64,000 bases of DNA from Pardosa pseudoannulata (taxonomy: Eukaryota > Arthropoda > Arachnida > Araneae > Lycosidae): positions 57,457,517 to 57,521,516 of the forward strand of contig CM063503.1 of assembly GCA_032207245.1 (NCBI GenBank), written 5' to 3'. The notes under the pieces were generated by a model that worked only from the letters and a program-made list of their open reading frames with translations, searched no databases and was not told where the DNA came from. Positions 42,470-56,000 of this stretch are shown one piece after another. A program made the translations under genes and the position numbers. The stretch's first letter is position 1. The number at the start of each line of letters is the position of its first letter.

Positions 42470-42975
42470 ATATGAACTACGTTTTAAATCTGATTATGAT
42501 CCATGTAAATACAATCTTTCTCACCAGAGTTGAAATTTTTACACTTGATGCAATCTCTCATTTTGAAACTAGGAGGGATTAAAATGAGAATAGCGCCATG
42601 AAGATTTTCTAAAGATAGAATGTTATTCTTTATTACCTAAGGCATTATATATTTATTAATGTGATTTTCATTCAATACATCTTCTTCAGATAGAAAAACT
42701 TTTCCGCTTCTGCAAAATCATGAATAAACTCCTATTTAAATTAAATACTCCTGGTAAAAATGCCTATTTAACTTTTATATAAACTACTCTTTAAAACTGA
42801 TTATGTTTAAATGGTTTTCCTTTTCTGGAATAGAAATTTTTATACTTGCGGAAATCTCTCAGTTTGTACTTGGGGTTATTGCGAATTAAAATGAGAATAG
42901 AGTCATGAGGTTTTTTCAAAGATAGCATGTTTCATTGATAGCTTTACTACAGATTTCATTATCTACTTACTGATA
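42470..42975. repeat. Old tandem pair, period about 317 bp
   Basis: 'attaaaatgagaatag' near 42579 recurs near 42896. It is preceded in both by 'ttacacttg' or 'tatacttg' plus 'aatctctca', and followed by 'ttttctaaagatag' or 'ttttcaaagatag' with 'catga'. Divergence is about 25%. Confidence 0.65.
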
Positions 42976-42988
42976 TCACTGTCGTATC

Positions 42989-43410
<422 letters not shown>

Positions 43411-44756
43411 TTTCTGATACATTGATGCATTTCATCGTTAATTTAAACTTGTGAAGCAATTTTATTATCGTTATTAATCAAAATTATCAATATTAATCAA
43501 AAATTTAAAAAAAACATGCTATCTAGATTTTAGAAGTATTGAAACCATTAAACACACTAGCTTTTAAAATAAGTACATTTTCTATGGAAAAATTATTATT
43601 TATTTAATGATATTTATATACTTAAGTGTGAAACCTACATTTTTCCAAAAATATATTTATAAAAATTAAATAATCTCAATTGTAGTACTTTCGAGATGTT
43701 GATTTATTTTGTATGTAATTGTTTTGAAAATGTGCAAACTTCTGAAGTATTTCCGTATAGGCTTGAAGTCTTATGGTCAACTTAATTCTACATGAGATCT
43801 TCTTAGTCGAAGATCTACTATTTAAAGACAACTCTGAACAACAAGATATATACAATCTCTAATATTAGTGTAACTTATTCGGCTACCATCCAGCATTAAG
43901 CACTCAAATATTATTATTAATATAAATGATTCTACTGAGTGTTATACTGCATATATTGAAGATTTATTTTTGAACGTTTAAATGTAATCTTTTGTAAATT
44001 TTTCACCATGCGTTTATAACAACTACTGGATAAAAAGACATAACATTCTAATTTTCTTTTTAAAGGGCCAAATTTTGAATGCGTTATTTTATAAACTCTT
44101 ATCTAGTCGCAATGGTTTTAAAAATAGTTATATGCTAGAGTTCACACCTTATAAACGTTGTTTTACTTTTATAACATTATTGTAATAGCATACTAGTTTT
44201 TTAATACCAGGATGAAATATCTAAAATGTGCTAATAAATTAACTGCTAAAAATCTTCGAAGTTTAACAGAAAGATTATATTATACAAATTATGTATAAAG
44301 ACTAATAAAAATAATGGCATTTATTAATATTTACCTTCTTATGTAAAGCTTCTAAACGGAAATATTACTCAATTATGACTTAATAGTATTATATAAGTTA
44401 CATTCCATAAATTGTTCCTTTTAACAGCTTTTAGGTTTTAATGATAAAATAAGAGTAAAATACCCTCAAAACAATAAAAATATTGTCATTTGTGTTATTT
44501 TTATACTTCAGATGGAATTAAATAAAAGTATTTTCAATATATCCGAAACTTTGCTATCTATTAATTTTGTGGTATCTTTTAAAACATTAAACTAAATATA
44601 TTAAACGCAAGTACAAATTTCATTGTTTCTAAAGGTATTTTGTTCAATTCTCTTGTTCTGCGCCAGATATGCCATGTTTTTAAAAATTTCATAAACTATT
44701 TTTATCTATATACTCTCGTAACTTAAATTTTCAAAGTTAACGAAACCTCAGATAAG
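43411..44756. other. AT-rich sequence, nothing recognised
   Basis: No supported feature. Confidence 0.45.
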
Positions 44757-46610
44757 CATTTCTAATATTAGCAAAGCTTTTATAGCTTTCTAATAAAAGT
44801 TTCTATGTTTATCCTGATAAACGGTGAAATTTTAATGGAACGCTCCAAATTCTGGAAGTATTGCACATTGTCCATTACATTAATGTCCGTTTAATTTTGC
44901 TTTAAAAGCTTAACGAACCACTTTAAAGTGAAAGAGGTAAACATTGTGCCACGATTCGCATTGGAATTAAGATTCCATTAAAAGCATTCTAAAAGTTATA
45001 GGCTTACGATATAAAATTAAATTAAAGACGAAGATCAAATTAAATTGGAGAAATTATTTCTAATTAGCATTTTTAATAACAGTAAAACTGTTATATCTAT
45101 CTAATAAAAATTTCTATGTTTATTTTAGAAAATTAAAAATTTTAATGAAAAACTCCACAGTCTGAATGTATTACTCATTGTCCATTAATGTCGTTTCAAT
45201 TTTGCTTTAAAACTTCCTTAAAATATCACTTTAAAGTGAAAGTGGTAAACATAGTGCTCCGATTCGTATTAGAATTAAAACTCTATTGAAAGGATTCTAA
45301 ACGTTATAGACTTACGATATTAACTTAAATTATAGAGGATGATGAAACTAAATTGGAAAATTATTTCTCATTAAGCGTTTCTAATAATAGTAAAGTTTCT
45401 ACATTCTTACATAAGTTTCTACATTTATCCTAGAAAATGTAAAACTTTTAATAAAAAAAACTAAACGGTCTAAATTTATAGCTCATTGTCCAGTAAATTA
45501 ATTTTCCGTTAATTTCGCTTTAAAACTTGCTTTACCAGTTTAAAGTGAAAGTGGTAAACATTGTGCAGCGATTCGTATTAGAGATAAAATTCTATTGAAA
45601 GGTTTCTAAAAGTTATAGACTCATTAAATTAAATTACAGAGGAAGATGAAATTAAATTGGAAAATTATTTCTGATTAAGAAAAATTATTTCTAATGATAG
45701 CAAAGCTTTCATGTCCATATAACAACAAATTCTACATTTATCCTAAAAGACTTAAAAATTTCAATAAAAAACTACATGGTCTAAATGTATTACTCATTGT
45801 CCAGTACATTAATGTCCGTTTAATTTTGATTTAAATTCTCCTTAGCAAACCACTTTAAAGTGAAAAAGTGAAAAGCATTGTGCAGCGATTCGTATTGGAA
45901 TTGATATTCCATTGCAATGATTCAAAAAGTTGTCGTCATATGATAAAGGAAGATAAAATTAAATTGAAAAATTATTTCTAACAATAATATAACTTTTATA
46001 TCTATCTAATAAAAGTTTCTACGTTTATTCTAAAGCACGTAAAAATCTTAATGAAACACTCAACGGCTAAAATGTATTGCTCCGTTCTTCATTACATGTC
46101 CGTTTAATTTTGCTTTAAAAGCTCTTTAGCGAAACACTGTAAAGTAAAAGTGGTCACCATTCTAACACGATTCGTATTGGAATTGGCATATTATTGAAAG
46201 AATTCTAAAGATTATAGGCTTACATTATTATTTTAAAGCATAGAGAAAGACGGAGAGGAATTTGAAAAATTATAATAGATAACTTCTAATATGGATACTA
46301 ATAATGCTCTACTATCTTACTAATAATGTTTATTCTAACGAACGAGAAAATTTTAATAGAACACTCAAAGTTCTGATAGTATTGCAAGTTGTCCATTACA
46401 CTAATGTACGTTTAATTTTCGTTTAAAAGCTCTTTAATGAGCTACTGTAAAGTGAAAGAGGTAAACATCTGTTGAGATTTGTATTGGAAGTGACATTTCA
46501 CTGAAAGGATTCTAAAGGTTATAGGCTTACGATATTATTTCAAAGTATACAGGAAGATGAAATTGAATTGGACAAAACATTTCTGCTGAAGGCCTAATAT
46601 GTTGCTAAAG
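44757..46610. repeat. Six-copy ~305-bp satellite
   Basis: The anchor 'ctttaaagtgaaag' or its variants occurs at 44921, 45229, 45538, 45853, 46137 and 46445 (steps 308, 309, 315, 284, 308). Each copy also holds 'attgtccattacattaatg', 'cgattcgtattgga' and 'ttataggcttacgatat' or diverged forms. Copies differ by about 15-25%. CACTTTAAAGTG is a perfect 12-bp palindrome in copies 1, 2 and 4 and is degraded in the others. No reading frame is shared. Confidence 0.9.
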
Positions 46611-46882
<272 letters not shown>

Positions 46883-46884
46883 AT

Positions 46885-47418
46885 AATATATCAAAATCAT
46901 TTAACTTTAATATTTCCTTAAAAATCTCCTCTCATTCTAATTCCTCAAAATCTTTTTCTCAGCCTCTAAATGTCTTAATCAAAGGAGAATCCTTGACTTA
47001 AAATTCTTTCGATACAATTCCCAAACTTTTCTATCCTATAGATGTAAATTTTCTGTCTATTCAACACGTTTTCCAGCTGTCGCCGGCAAATGGCTCAAGG
47101 TTTTCCTGATCTTAACACTTAAATTCGCTGACTAAGTTTCTTCTCCCTTGGGAAACTTCTTTCTGTCTTCGGTCTTGGGTTCATCTCTGTTCGAGCAGAG
47201 TGATTTTTGTGTTTTTGTATTGTCCGTCATTGTCTAGTAGACATGTCCGTTTTAGCAGCTCTGAAATAGTTTTTTAATTAGACTTGTGCAGTTCTCTTCA
47301 ATGTGGCCAGACTGCATCATTATTATTGTTAGCTGATTAGGCTTCTTCTTGCCCAGTAGCCAGGGCAAGTAAAAAATAATAGGAGCTTTAATGTCCAGCA
47401 GTTTTATAATTATTAGAT

Positions 47419-47419
<1 letters not shown>
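46885..47419 (+). repeat. Dispersed repeat, copy 1, flanked by microsatellites
   Basis: Starts 'aatatatcaaaatcattt' directly after (GATA)n and ends 'tattagattaca' directly before (TA)n. It matches 50130-50610 at roughly 70-75%: shared blocks include 'aaattttctgtctat', 'tcttgggttcatctctg' versus 'tcttgggtgcacttgtg', 'gagcagagtga', 'agcagctctgaaat' and 'ttaattagacttgtgcagtt'. The order AATAAA-like signal (in copy 2), then a ~60-bp tail, resembles an LTR, but no target duplication or TG..CA ends are clear. Confidence 0.65.
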
Positions 47420-47472
<53 letters not shown>

Positions 47473-47473
47473 C

Positions 47474-47523
<50 letters not shown>

Positions 47524-47534
47524 GTGTGTGTGTG
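47420..47534. repeat. (TA)n microsatellite with short TG tail
   Basis: About 100 bp of TA with two interruptions, ending in 'tatgtgtgtgtgtg'. Confidence 0.97.
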
Positions 47535-47827
47535 CATTTATATAATGCAACACATTATATCAAAATTGCATTTATAAAAATTAACTAAATACTTTCATTA
47601 TGATACGTACAATATTCATTATATACTCAAATGTTCTAATTTATGTTAGAGAGAAATATGTTTCAAATATTTAGAAACATTTAAAACATGCTCATGAAAT
47701 CAATAAGTTTTCTCTTTTTAATTAATTTTCATTAATAATATTTTCATTGACACAACTACTTATATCAAAAAAAGTCTTAATAATAATTTGAATAATTTGG
47801 ATATACTTCTCACACATCAAAAATTAT
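47535..47827. other. AT-rich spacer
   Basis: Nothing recognised. Confidence 0.3.
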
Positions 47828-48031
47828 TTAACACTAGATTGTCCGAGATTTTTTGTATACCTATATTGCCCAAAAACAGTCAAAATGACTGCATTGTGAA
47901 AAAATAACAAATATGTAAAGAAATTTGTTTAAAATTAATTTTAAATATTTCTTATATTATTTACAATTAAACAACAAGTTATTAGTAAATATTAACAATA
48001 AAAAAATTTACTTTAATTTAAAAAAAATAAT

Positions 48032-48502
48032 TTATGCATTATTATTTGTACATTTTATGCAAATGAAAGTGGAAATCTTTTTATGTGTACATCTTCCGCA
48101 AACATACTTTTGACATTTTTCACATATATTATTTGTTTTGTTGTTGTGACAAAGTCGTACTTGACAAAATTTGTGTTTGTGAGAATGGGTTGCATTTGAT
48201 GATGTTGCAGTTGATCTTTGTGGATCTTCATGTTCTGATAAATTTTTCTGTCTTGCAACTCTATATTCGTTGGAAAAATGTTCTGCTAATTGAAATAAGA
48301 ACTCTTTTCGTTCTATTTGTATTCCTGTTGTTTCTTTGTAAATGATCCAAGCATTTATGGCAGCCAAATCTAAAATATTGAAAAATATTTGGAGGGGCCA
48401 TCTACAAGAACTAGCTTTTACTGTATATTTTCTGGCCATTTGATCCGCCATATCAACTCCAAATTTTGTACTGTTATAAAATTGAATTGATTCCGGTAAC
48501 AT
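48032..48502 (-). pseudogene. piggyBac transposase, C-terminal 156 codons
   Basis: C-terminal third of a piggyBac (DDE_Tnp_1_7 type) transposase, the enzyme that cuts the element out and inserts it at TTAA. It reads FYNSTKFGVDMADQMARKYT, which holds the third catalytic Asp region (GVDxxDQ). RWPLQIFFNILDLAAINAW and IIYKETTG follow, the conserved segment after the catalytic core. It ends in a cysteine-rich, cross-brace-like zinc-binding domain with pairs CQVRLC, CEKC, CGRC and CIKC near residues 112-152. The frame is clean to the stop, without internal breaks. The N-terminal two thirds with the first two catalytic Asp are missing, so it cannot catalyse transposition. The nominal ATG at 48502 is just the first in frame after the deletion point. 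The clean frame suggests the deletion is fairly young. Confidence 0.92.
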
Positions 48503-48820
48503 TTTTTTATTACTTTTATCAATTTTAATAAATTTATCAAAAGAAATAAAATAAACAACTTGTTAGAACAACACTTTATAAAGATTCGAATAACTAGTAC
48601 TACTTTAGCTTATTGAGCAACTGACACTTATCAAGTATACGCCCAAATCGACAATTTATCATGCATCGGTATATTACCTTAATCGAAAAAAAAATGTTAT
48701 TTCAATACAAAGCCGGACAGGTCATATAAGAAATTTACTCAATTCAATAAATAAAAATCTTTTGATTATTTAAAATTTCTCAAGCAGTCAAAATGACTGC
48801 TTCTGGGCAATATAGGTATA

Positions 48821-48907
<87 letters not shown>
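48821..48907. repeat. (CA)n(TA)n microsatellite inside the piggyBac element
   Basis: About 27 bp of AC and about 60 bp of TA start right after the inner inverted repeat. They lengthen the distance from inner to outer right end to about 240 bp. Confidence 0.97.
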
Positions 48908-48908
<1 letters not shown>

Positions 48909-49074
48909 GGAAATAAAGGAGGGCGGAAGTAACTACAATTATTCATAAACCCATATATATGTTATAGAAAAAGTCACCAAATTCTAAGAAATTGTGTCAT
49001 ATTTCATAATTGTTTTTCTAATTGAAATTAAAAAAAAACAGTCCAAATGACTGCCTTGGGCAATCTAGTGTTAA

Positions 49075-50809
<1,735 letters not shown>

Positions 50810-50948
50810 TAATGTAAAAATTTAAATAGTTTAATCTTAGAATTAAAGTCACTAAATCCTATATTAAAAAACCACAAGTCCGCGATTTCTCTGTCTTTCT
50901 AGTATCCTCTTGGCGTTAAACTCCTTGTAATAGATAAAATCTCCTCTC

Positions 50949-51181
50949 TGTTGGCAAGAAAAACTCGCCAACCTACTTTCGTTGAACTAAGATTTCTAAA
51001 ATTCTCCCAGCAACATTCTTAAGGTCGCACCTAGAATTACTTCCTCACGCTGGTAGCGCCCCTAAGGTTATAACAGACCGCATGCCTAATTTTCGTGAGA
51101 GTTGATTGGTGGAGATGACCAAATAAAGCTGCTGCTAATTTACCTATGAAAATTCTTGTCTTTCTCTTCACCACCACAACA
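50949..51181 (+). mobile_element. LTR of an LTR retrotransposon (233 bp)
   Basis: Starts TGTTGGCAAG and ends CCACCACAACA, giving the TGTTG...CAACA inverted ends typical of LTRs. A polyadenylation-type AATAAA lies at 51122-51127, about 55 bp before the end, matching an R-U5 layout. A primer-binding-like site follows 6 bp downstream. Short length and layout would fit BEL/Pao or Gypsy; I cannot decide which. No gag or pol follows: the sequence goes into 'catatacacacacgtata' within 60 bp. This is a truncated 5' LTR plus leader, not a full element. Confidence 0.6.
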
Positions 51182-51187
51182 TCATTT

Positions 51188-51208
51188 TGGTCCCGACTAC
51201 AGGGCTCC
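51188..51208 (+). promoter_or_regulatory. Putative tRNA primer-binding site of the LTR element
   Basis: Begins TGGTCCCGACTACAGG, starting with TGG as expected for pairing with the CCA end of a tRNA. It lies a few bases after the LTR end. The matching tRNA is not identified. Confidence 0.45.
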
Positions 51209-51439
51209 ACAGATGAACCATTATGTATTTCATTTACATACATATACACACACGTATACATATATAAAGTGCAGCCCACTGGCATACGATTGTCCTTCAA
51301 TGCTTCCCGCCTTTATAGACTGGTTAGGCATGTCTTGACCTATAGTTATTTTAAATATATAGACATTTAAACAAAAAACATAGTGAAGTTGTTTCAAAAT
51401 AATCATTAAAATAACCATTTATTTCAATTTTAAAAAGAT

Positions 51440-52380
51440 TTCGAAAATTTTACAATTATAAAATTACAATGCAATTGTATCGTTTTACCCCTCTAAGCGG
51501 TTTGCACGTACAATTCCGCCAGCTGTCACAGACAATTTTCGACCTCCAATGAAATGACCTCCAAAAGTAGATGTATTGTACATTTCTGACAGTGCTTTCC
51601 CCCATGAAACTATCAGGTAGGAGGGTCAGGTCGATTGTTTAGGAACTTCACCCCTCTTTGAGTGACATTTATTGAGGGATGCACCACTACTCCCTGAGTC
51701 ACAAAGACGCTGATAGCTTCTCATGGCTTTGTCAATCTCTATTTCGAAGTATTTCGTTTGCGGTAGCAGATATATCTCTAATTGCACCACTGAAGTATCT
51801 TGGATGACTTTAGTAAAAAATATAAATAATTCTCAAAAAAATTTTTTTTATTCGTACTTTTAGAATCCATTATTTCTTATGTGATGATCTTCGAGACTTT
51901 ACGAGCTTTATGTGTATTAAAAATTAACAATCAATAATGTATATTTATATATCTATTCATAACCGGAAGTAAAGGGACAGTAACGGGGGTGGCGCAAAGG
52001 GTGAAGTAAAAAATCATAGAACACTTTGGTCACTGACACAATAAAGCGTTAGCGTATTTTTTGGAGACTTTTTCCCCCCGGTGTGTTCCACTCGGAGGGT
52101 TAAAATAGGAATGATCTGAGGAAGACTGTTGGTCTTCATACTAGCCACTTGCATCTTAACGTGTTTTCAGTCTTGATCAGTGCTGATTCCTTGCGCCGTG
52201 GCTGTCCTCCTCAGGAGGATACGCTAACCTTATTCTGTGTGATTGCTAGTTTTTCTCAGCTCGTACATTTAAGCACCTTGGTCACCAACATCTTAGCCTT
52301 TGTAGTTTTAGGATATTCCTGTAAGCTGCCTGCAGAGATTTGCTGCAGCCACTGGCCTCCTTTTTGGATACAATAGACCT
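51440..52380. repeat. 326-bp tandem duplication, copy 1 (interrupted)
   Basis: Copy 1 consists of 51440-51488 and 52104-52380, split by a 615-bp TTAA insertion. It matches copy 2 (52381-52707) at about 95%. The second part contains 'tgatcagtgctgattcc', 'gctgtcctcctcaggagg' and 'ctgcagccactggcctcc' and is much less AT-rich than the window. A 75-codon plus frame (MHLNVFSVLISADSLRRGC...) is open in both copies, but I recognise no family. Confidence 0.9.
51485..52103. mobile_element. piggyBac-like insertion with paralogous empty site
   Basis: The left junction reads 'atcgtt' TTAC then CCCTCTAAGCGG. The right junction, inward on the other strand, is TTAA then CCCTCCGAGTGG: an imperfect 12-bp inverted repeat. 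The same place in the neighbouring tandem copy reads 'atcgtt' TTAA 'aatagg' (52426-52429) with nothing inserted. So this block entered at TTAA; one duplicated TTAA has since changed to TTAC. The interior is about 610 bp, relatively GC-rich at both ends, with no transposase frame recognised. Confidence 0.85.
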
Positions 52381-52707
52381 TTCAAAAATTTTACAAGTAT
52401 AAAATTACAATGCAATTGTATCGTTTTAAAATAGGAATGATCTAAGGAAGGCTATTTTGTCTTCATACTAGCCACTTGCATCTTAACGTGTTTTCAGTCT
52501 TGATCAGTGCTGATTCCTTGCGCCGTGGCTGTCCTCCTCAGGAGGATACGCTAACCTTATTCTGTGTGATTGCTAGTTTTTCTCAGCTCGTACATTTAAG
52601 CACCTTGGTCACCAACATCTTAGCCTCTGTAGTTTTAGGATATTCCTGTCAGCTGCCTGCAGAGATTTGCTGCAGCCACTGGCCTCCTTTTTGGATACAA
52701 TAGACCT
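52381..52707. repeat. 326-bp tandem duplication, copy 2 (empty site)
   Basis: Uninterrupted copy of the unit split in copy 1. Starts 'ttcaaaaattttacaagta' and ends 'tggatacaatagacct'. The TTAA at 52426-52429 is the unoccupied insertion site. The 75-codon frame at 52476-52703 matches the one in copy 1 with two or three amino-acid differences. Confidence 0.92.
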
Positions 52708-53099
52708 CTGTTCACAGTGCCTTGCTCTTGGGGACCAACCAAATGGTGAATTCTTTCAATAACCATTTAAAAAAATCAATTATTTTAGCAACCAAAAATT
52801 TCACATTAACATTATATGAAAATCTCTAGCAAAATCATATCAATGGCAAAACTTTGTAAAAAATAGTTTTGTCCGACAAAAAGCCCAGCTATCCCTATAA
52901 ATAAGAGACATTACGTAAATATCCATTCTTTAATATTTAAAAAGTGACGATTATTTTTACCCCATTCCATCAATTATCTTGATCAAGACCTGCGTTTTTA
53001 TAAGGATTAAATAAATTAAATAAATATAACAAAATCCAAGAATTTACATAAATAAGAAACAAATCATTCATCTATATGTATGTATTAATCTTACAGCTA
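52708..53099. other. Spacer before the 53-63 kb array
   Basis: Nothing recognised. Confidence 0.35.
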
Positions 53100-56000
53100 A
53101 CAACAGATAGACAATTCTAGGATTCTAGTAGTACGACTCTAAAAACAATATTCACTCTCAAATGTGAGGTTATACTTATATACGTCTTTTCGTGATAATA
53201 ACGAAAACATAGTGTAGAAACGTGTTTCAAAATGTACAAGACTATTTTTGTAGAAATATTTTTGTTCAGAAAAAAAGTGCCCAAATCCAAAAAAAGTACG
53301 TAAATATTCAATCCTTGATATTTAAGTCACGAAGGGTTATTATTCTCGACTCTCCATCAATGATCTTTCCAAGACCTTTCTTTTTTTACATAAAAAGAAG
53401 TAAGATCAAATTTAATAAAAATCAAGAATAAATATCAAGCATTAAATAATAAATATTTCATTAATCAGTATATCCGTATTAATCTAACATCTGACAATAT
53501 ACGTAATATTATGCAGTTCTCGACCTAACAGTCCCAAAAAATATTAACACTCAAATATAAATTACGCGTGTGTGTTTGTTTAAGAGATGATAACGAAAGC
53601 AAAGTGTGGAAACGTTATTCATAAAGTACGTGCACACGAAAACGATATTTCTCTATACCGAAAGCAGCTAAGCATCGCAAAATTCAATCTACTAAAAGAG
53701 AACGATAAAAAAAGAAACATCTCTTTCAAAATATTCTTTTTCTTACGAAAGAAAGAACTAAGAAAGAATCTCATAAAAATTGAGCACAGAAATCTATAAA
53801 TAAATAAGAGACATTTTCTTCACCAGTATAAGTGTATTAATCTTATATCTGGCAATATACGAGATATTCTATTATTCTAGTTCCAAGTAGTCTAAAAAAT
53901 ATTCAGTCTTACACTCTAAAATATGAGGTTACACGTACGTACTTGTTTAGGTTATGATAACGAAAGCAAAGTATTGAAACGTTATTCAAAAAGTACGTGT
54001 ACACGAAAACGATATTTCTTCACACCGAAAGTAGCTAAGCATCGTAAAGTTCAATCTACTCAAAGAGAACGATAAAAAGATACATCTTTATCCAGACATT
54101 CTTTTTATTACGAAGGAAAGAACTAAGAACAAATCTCATAAAAATCGAGAACAGAAATCTATAAATAAATAAGAAACATTTCCTTCACCGGTTTAAGTGT
54201 ATTAATCTTATATCTGGCAATATGCGAGAAATTCTATTATTCTAGTTCCAAATAGTCTGAAAAATATTCACTCTCTCACTCTAAAATATTAGGAATGTAC
54301 TTATTTAGGTTATAATAACGAAAGCAAAGTGTTGAAACGTTATTCATAAAGAACGTGTACACGAAACCATATTTCTTCACACAGAAAGCAGCTAAGCATC
54401 GTTAAATTCAATCTACTCAAAGAGAACGATAAAAAGAAACATCTTTATCGAGATATTCTTTTTATTACAAAATAAAGAACTAACAATAAAACTCATAAAA
54501 ATCGAGAACAGAAATCTGTAAATAAATAAGAAGCATTTCCTTTACCGGTATGAGTGTATTAATCTTATATCTGGCAATATACGAGAAATTCTATTATTCT
54601 AGATCCAAATAGTCTGAAAAATATTCACTCTTACACTCTAAAATATGAGGTTACACGTATGTACTTGTTTAGGTTATGATAACGAAAGCAAAGTATTGAA
54701 AACGTTATTAAAAAAGTACGTGTACACGAAAATGATATTTCTTCATACTGAAAGGAGCTAAGTATCGTAAAATCCAATCTACTCAAAGACAGCAATAAAA
54801 AGGAACATCTTTATCGAGATTTTTTTTTCTTACGAAGGAAAGAACTAAGAATAAATCTCATAAAAATCGAGAGCAGAAATCTGTAAATAAATAATAAACA
54901 TTTCCTTCAGCAGTATAAGTGTATCAATCTTATATCTGGCAATATACAAGAAATTCTAATATTCTAGTTCCAAATATTCTCAAACATATTCACTCTCTTA
55001 CTCTCAAGTATGAGATATGTGCTTGTTTAGGTTATGATAATGAAAGCAAAGTGTTGAAACGTTATTCAAAAAGTATCTGTACAAGAAAACAATATTTCTT
55101 CATACCGAAAGCAGCTAAGCATGGTAAAATTCAGTCTACTCAAAGAGAACTATAAAAAGAAACATCTTTATCGAGATATTATTTCTCTCACTAAAGAAAG
55201 AACTAAGAATAAATCCCATAAAAATAGAGTAGAGAAGTCTATAAATAAATAAGAAACATTTCCTTCACCGGTATAAGTGTATTAAACTTATATCTGGCAA
55301 TATACGAGAAATTCTATAATTCTAGTTCCAAATAGTCTCAAAAATATTCACTCTCACACTCTCAAGTATGTGGTTACACTTATGTACTTGTTTAGGTTAT
55401 GATAACTCAAAGTGTTGAAACGTTATTCCAAAAGTACGTGTACACAAAAACGATATTTCTTCATACCGAAAGGAGTTAAGCATCGTAAAATTCAATCTAC
55501 TCAAAGAGAACTATAAAAAGAAACATTTTTATCGACATATTCTTTTTCTTACGATGTAAAGAACTAAGAATAAATCTCATAAAAATCGAGAACAGAAATC
55601 TATAAATAAATAAGAAACATTTCCTTCCCCGGTATAAGTGTATTAATCTTATATCTGGCAATGTACGAAAAATTCTATTATTCAAGTCCCAAATAGCCTC
55701 AAAAATATTCACTCTCAAATATGAGGTTACACGTTTGTACTTGTTTAGGTTATAATAATGAAAACTAAGTATTGAAACGTTATTCGACTATATTGAACAA
55801 GTACGCGTTCACTGATTATAGATATTTCTTCATAACCAAAACAGCCAAACGTCGTAAAATTCAAACTACTCAAAAGAAAAAAAGTCAAGAACGATAAAAA
55901 GGAACATCTATATTAAGATATTCTTTTTCTTACAAAACAAATAAATAAGAATAAATACCATAAAAATCAAAAACAGAAATCTATAAATAAATAAGAATCG

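Larger units (their letters stand above)
47828..49074 (-). mobile_element. piggyBac element with partial transposase
   Basis: TTAA (47828-47831) is followed by CACTAGATTGTCC. The other end reads GGGCAATCTAGTG then TTAA (49071-49074). That is a 13-bp terminal inverted repeat with one mismatch and the TTAA duplication of piggyBac. A second, perfect 17-bp inverted repeat lies inside it (47856-47872 and 48804-48820, TATACCTATATTGCCCA). CAGTCAAAATGACTG, an imperfect palindrome, sits beside three of the four ends (47877, 48785 and, with one change, 49039). Length is 1247 bp, about half of an autonomous element. A (CA)n(TA)n run sits between the inner and outer right ends. Confidence 0.93.

Noticed and set aside
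51146..51418. Frames over and after the LTR (for example at 51146-51370 and 51230-51418)
   Set aside because: They cross the LTR end and primer site into microsatellite-like sequence and match no gag or pol motif.
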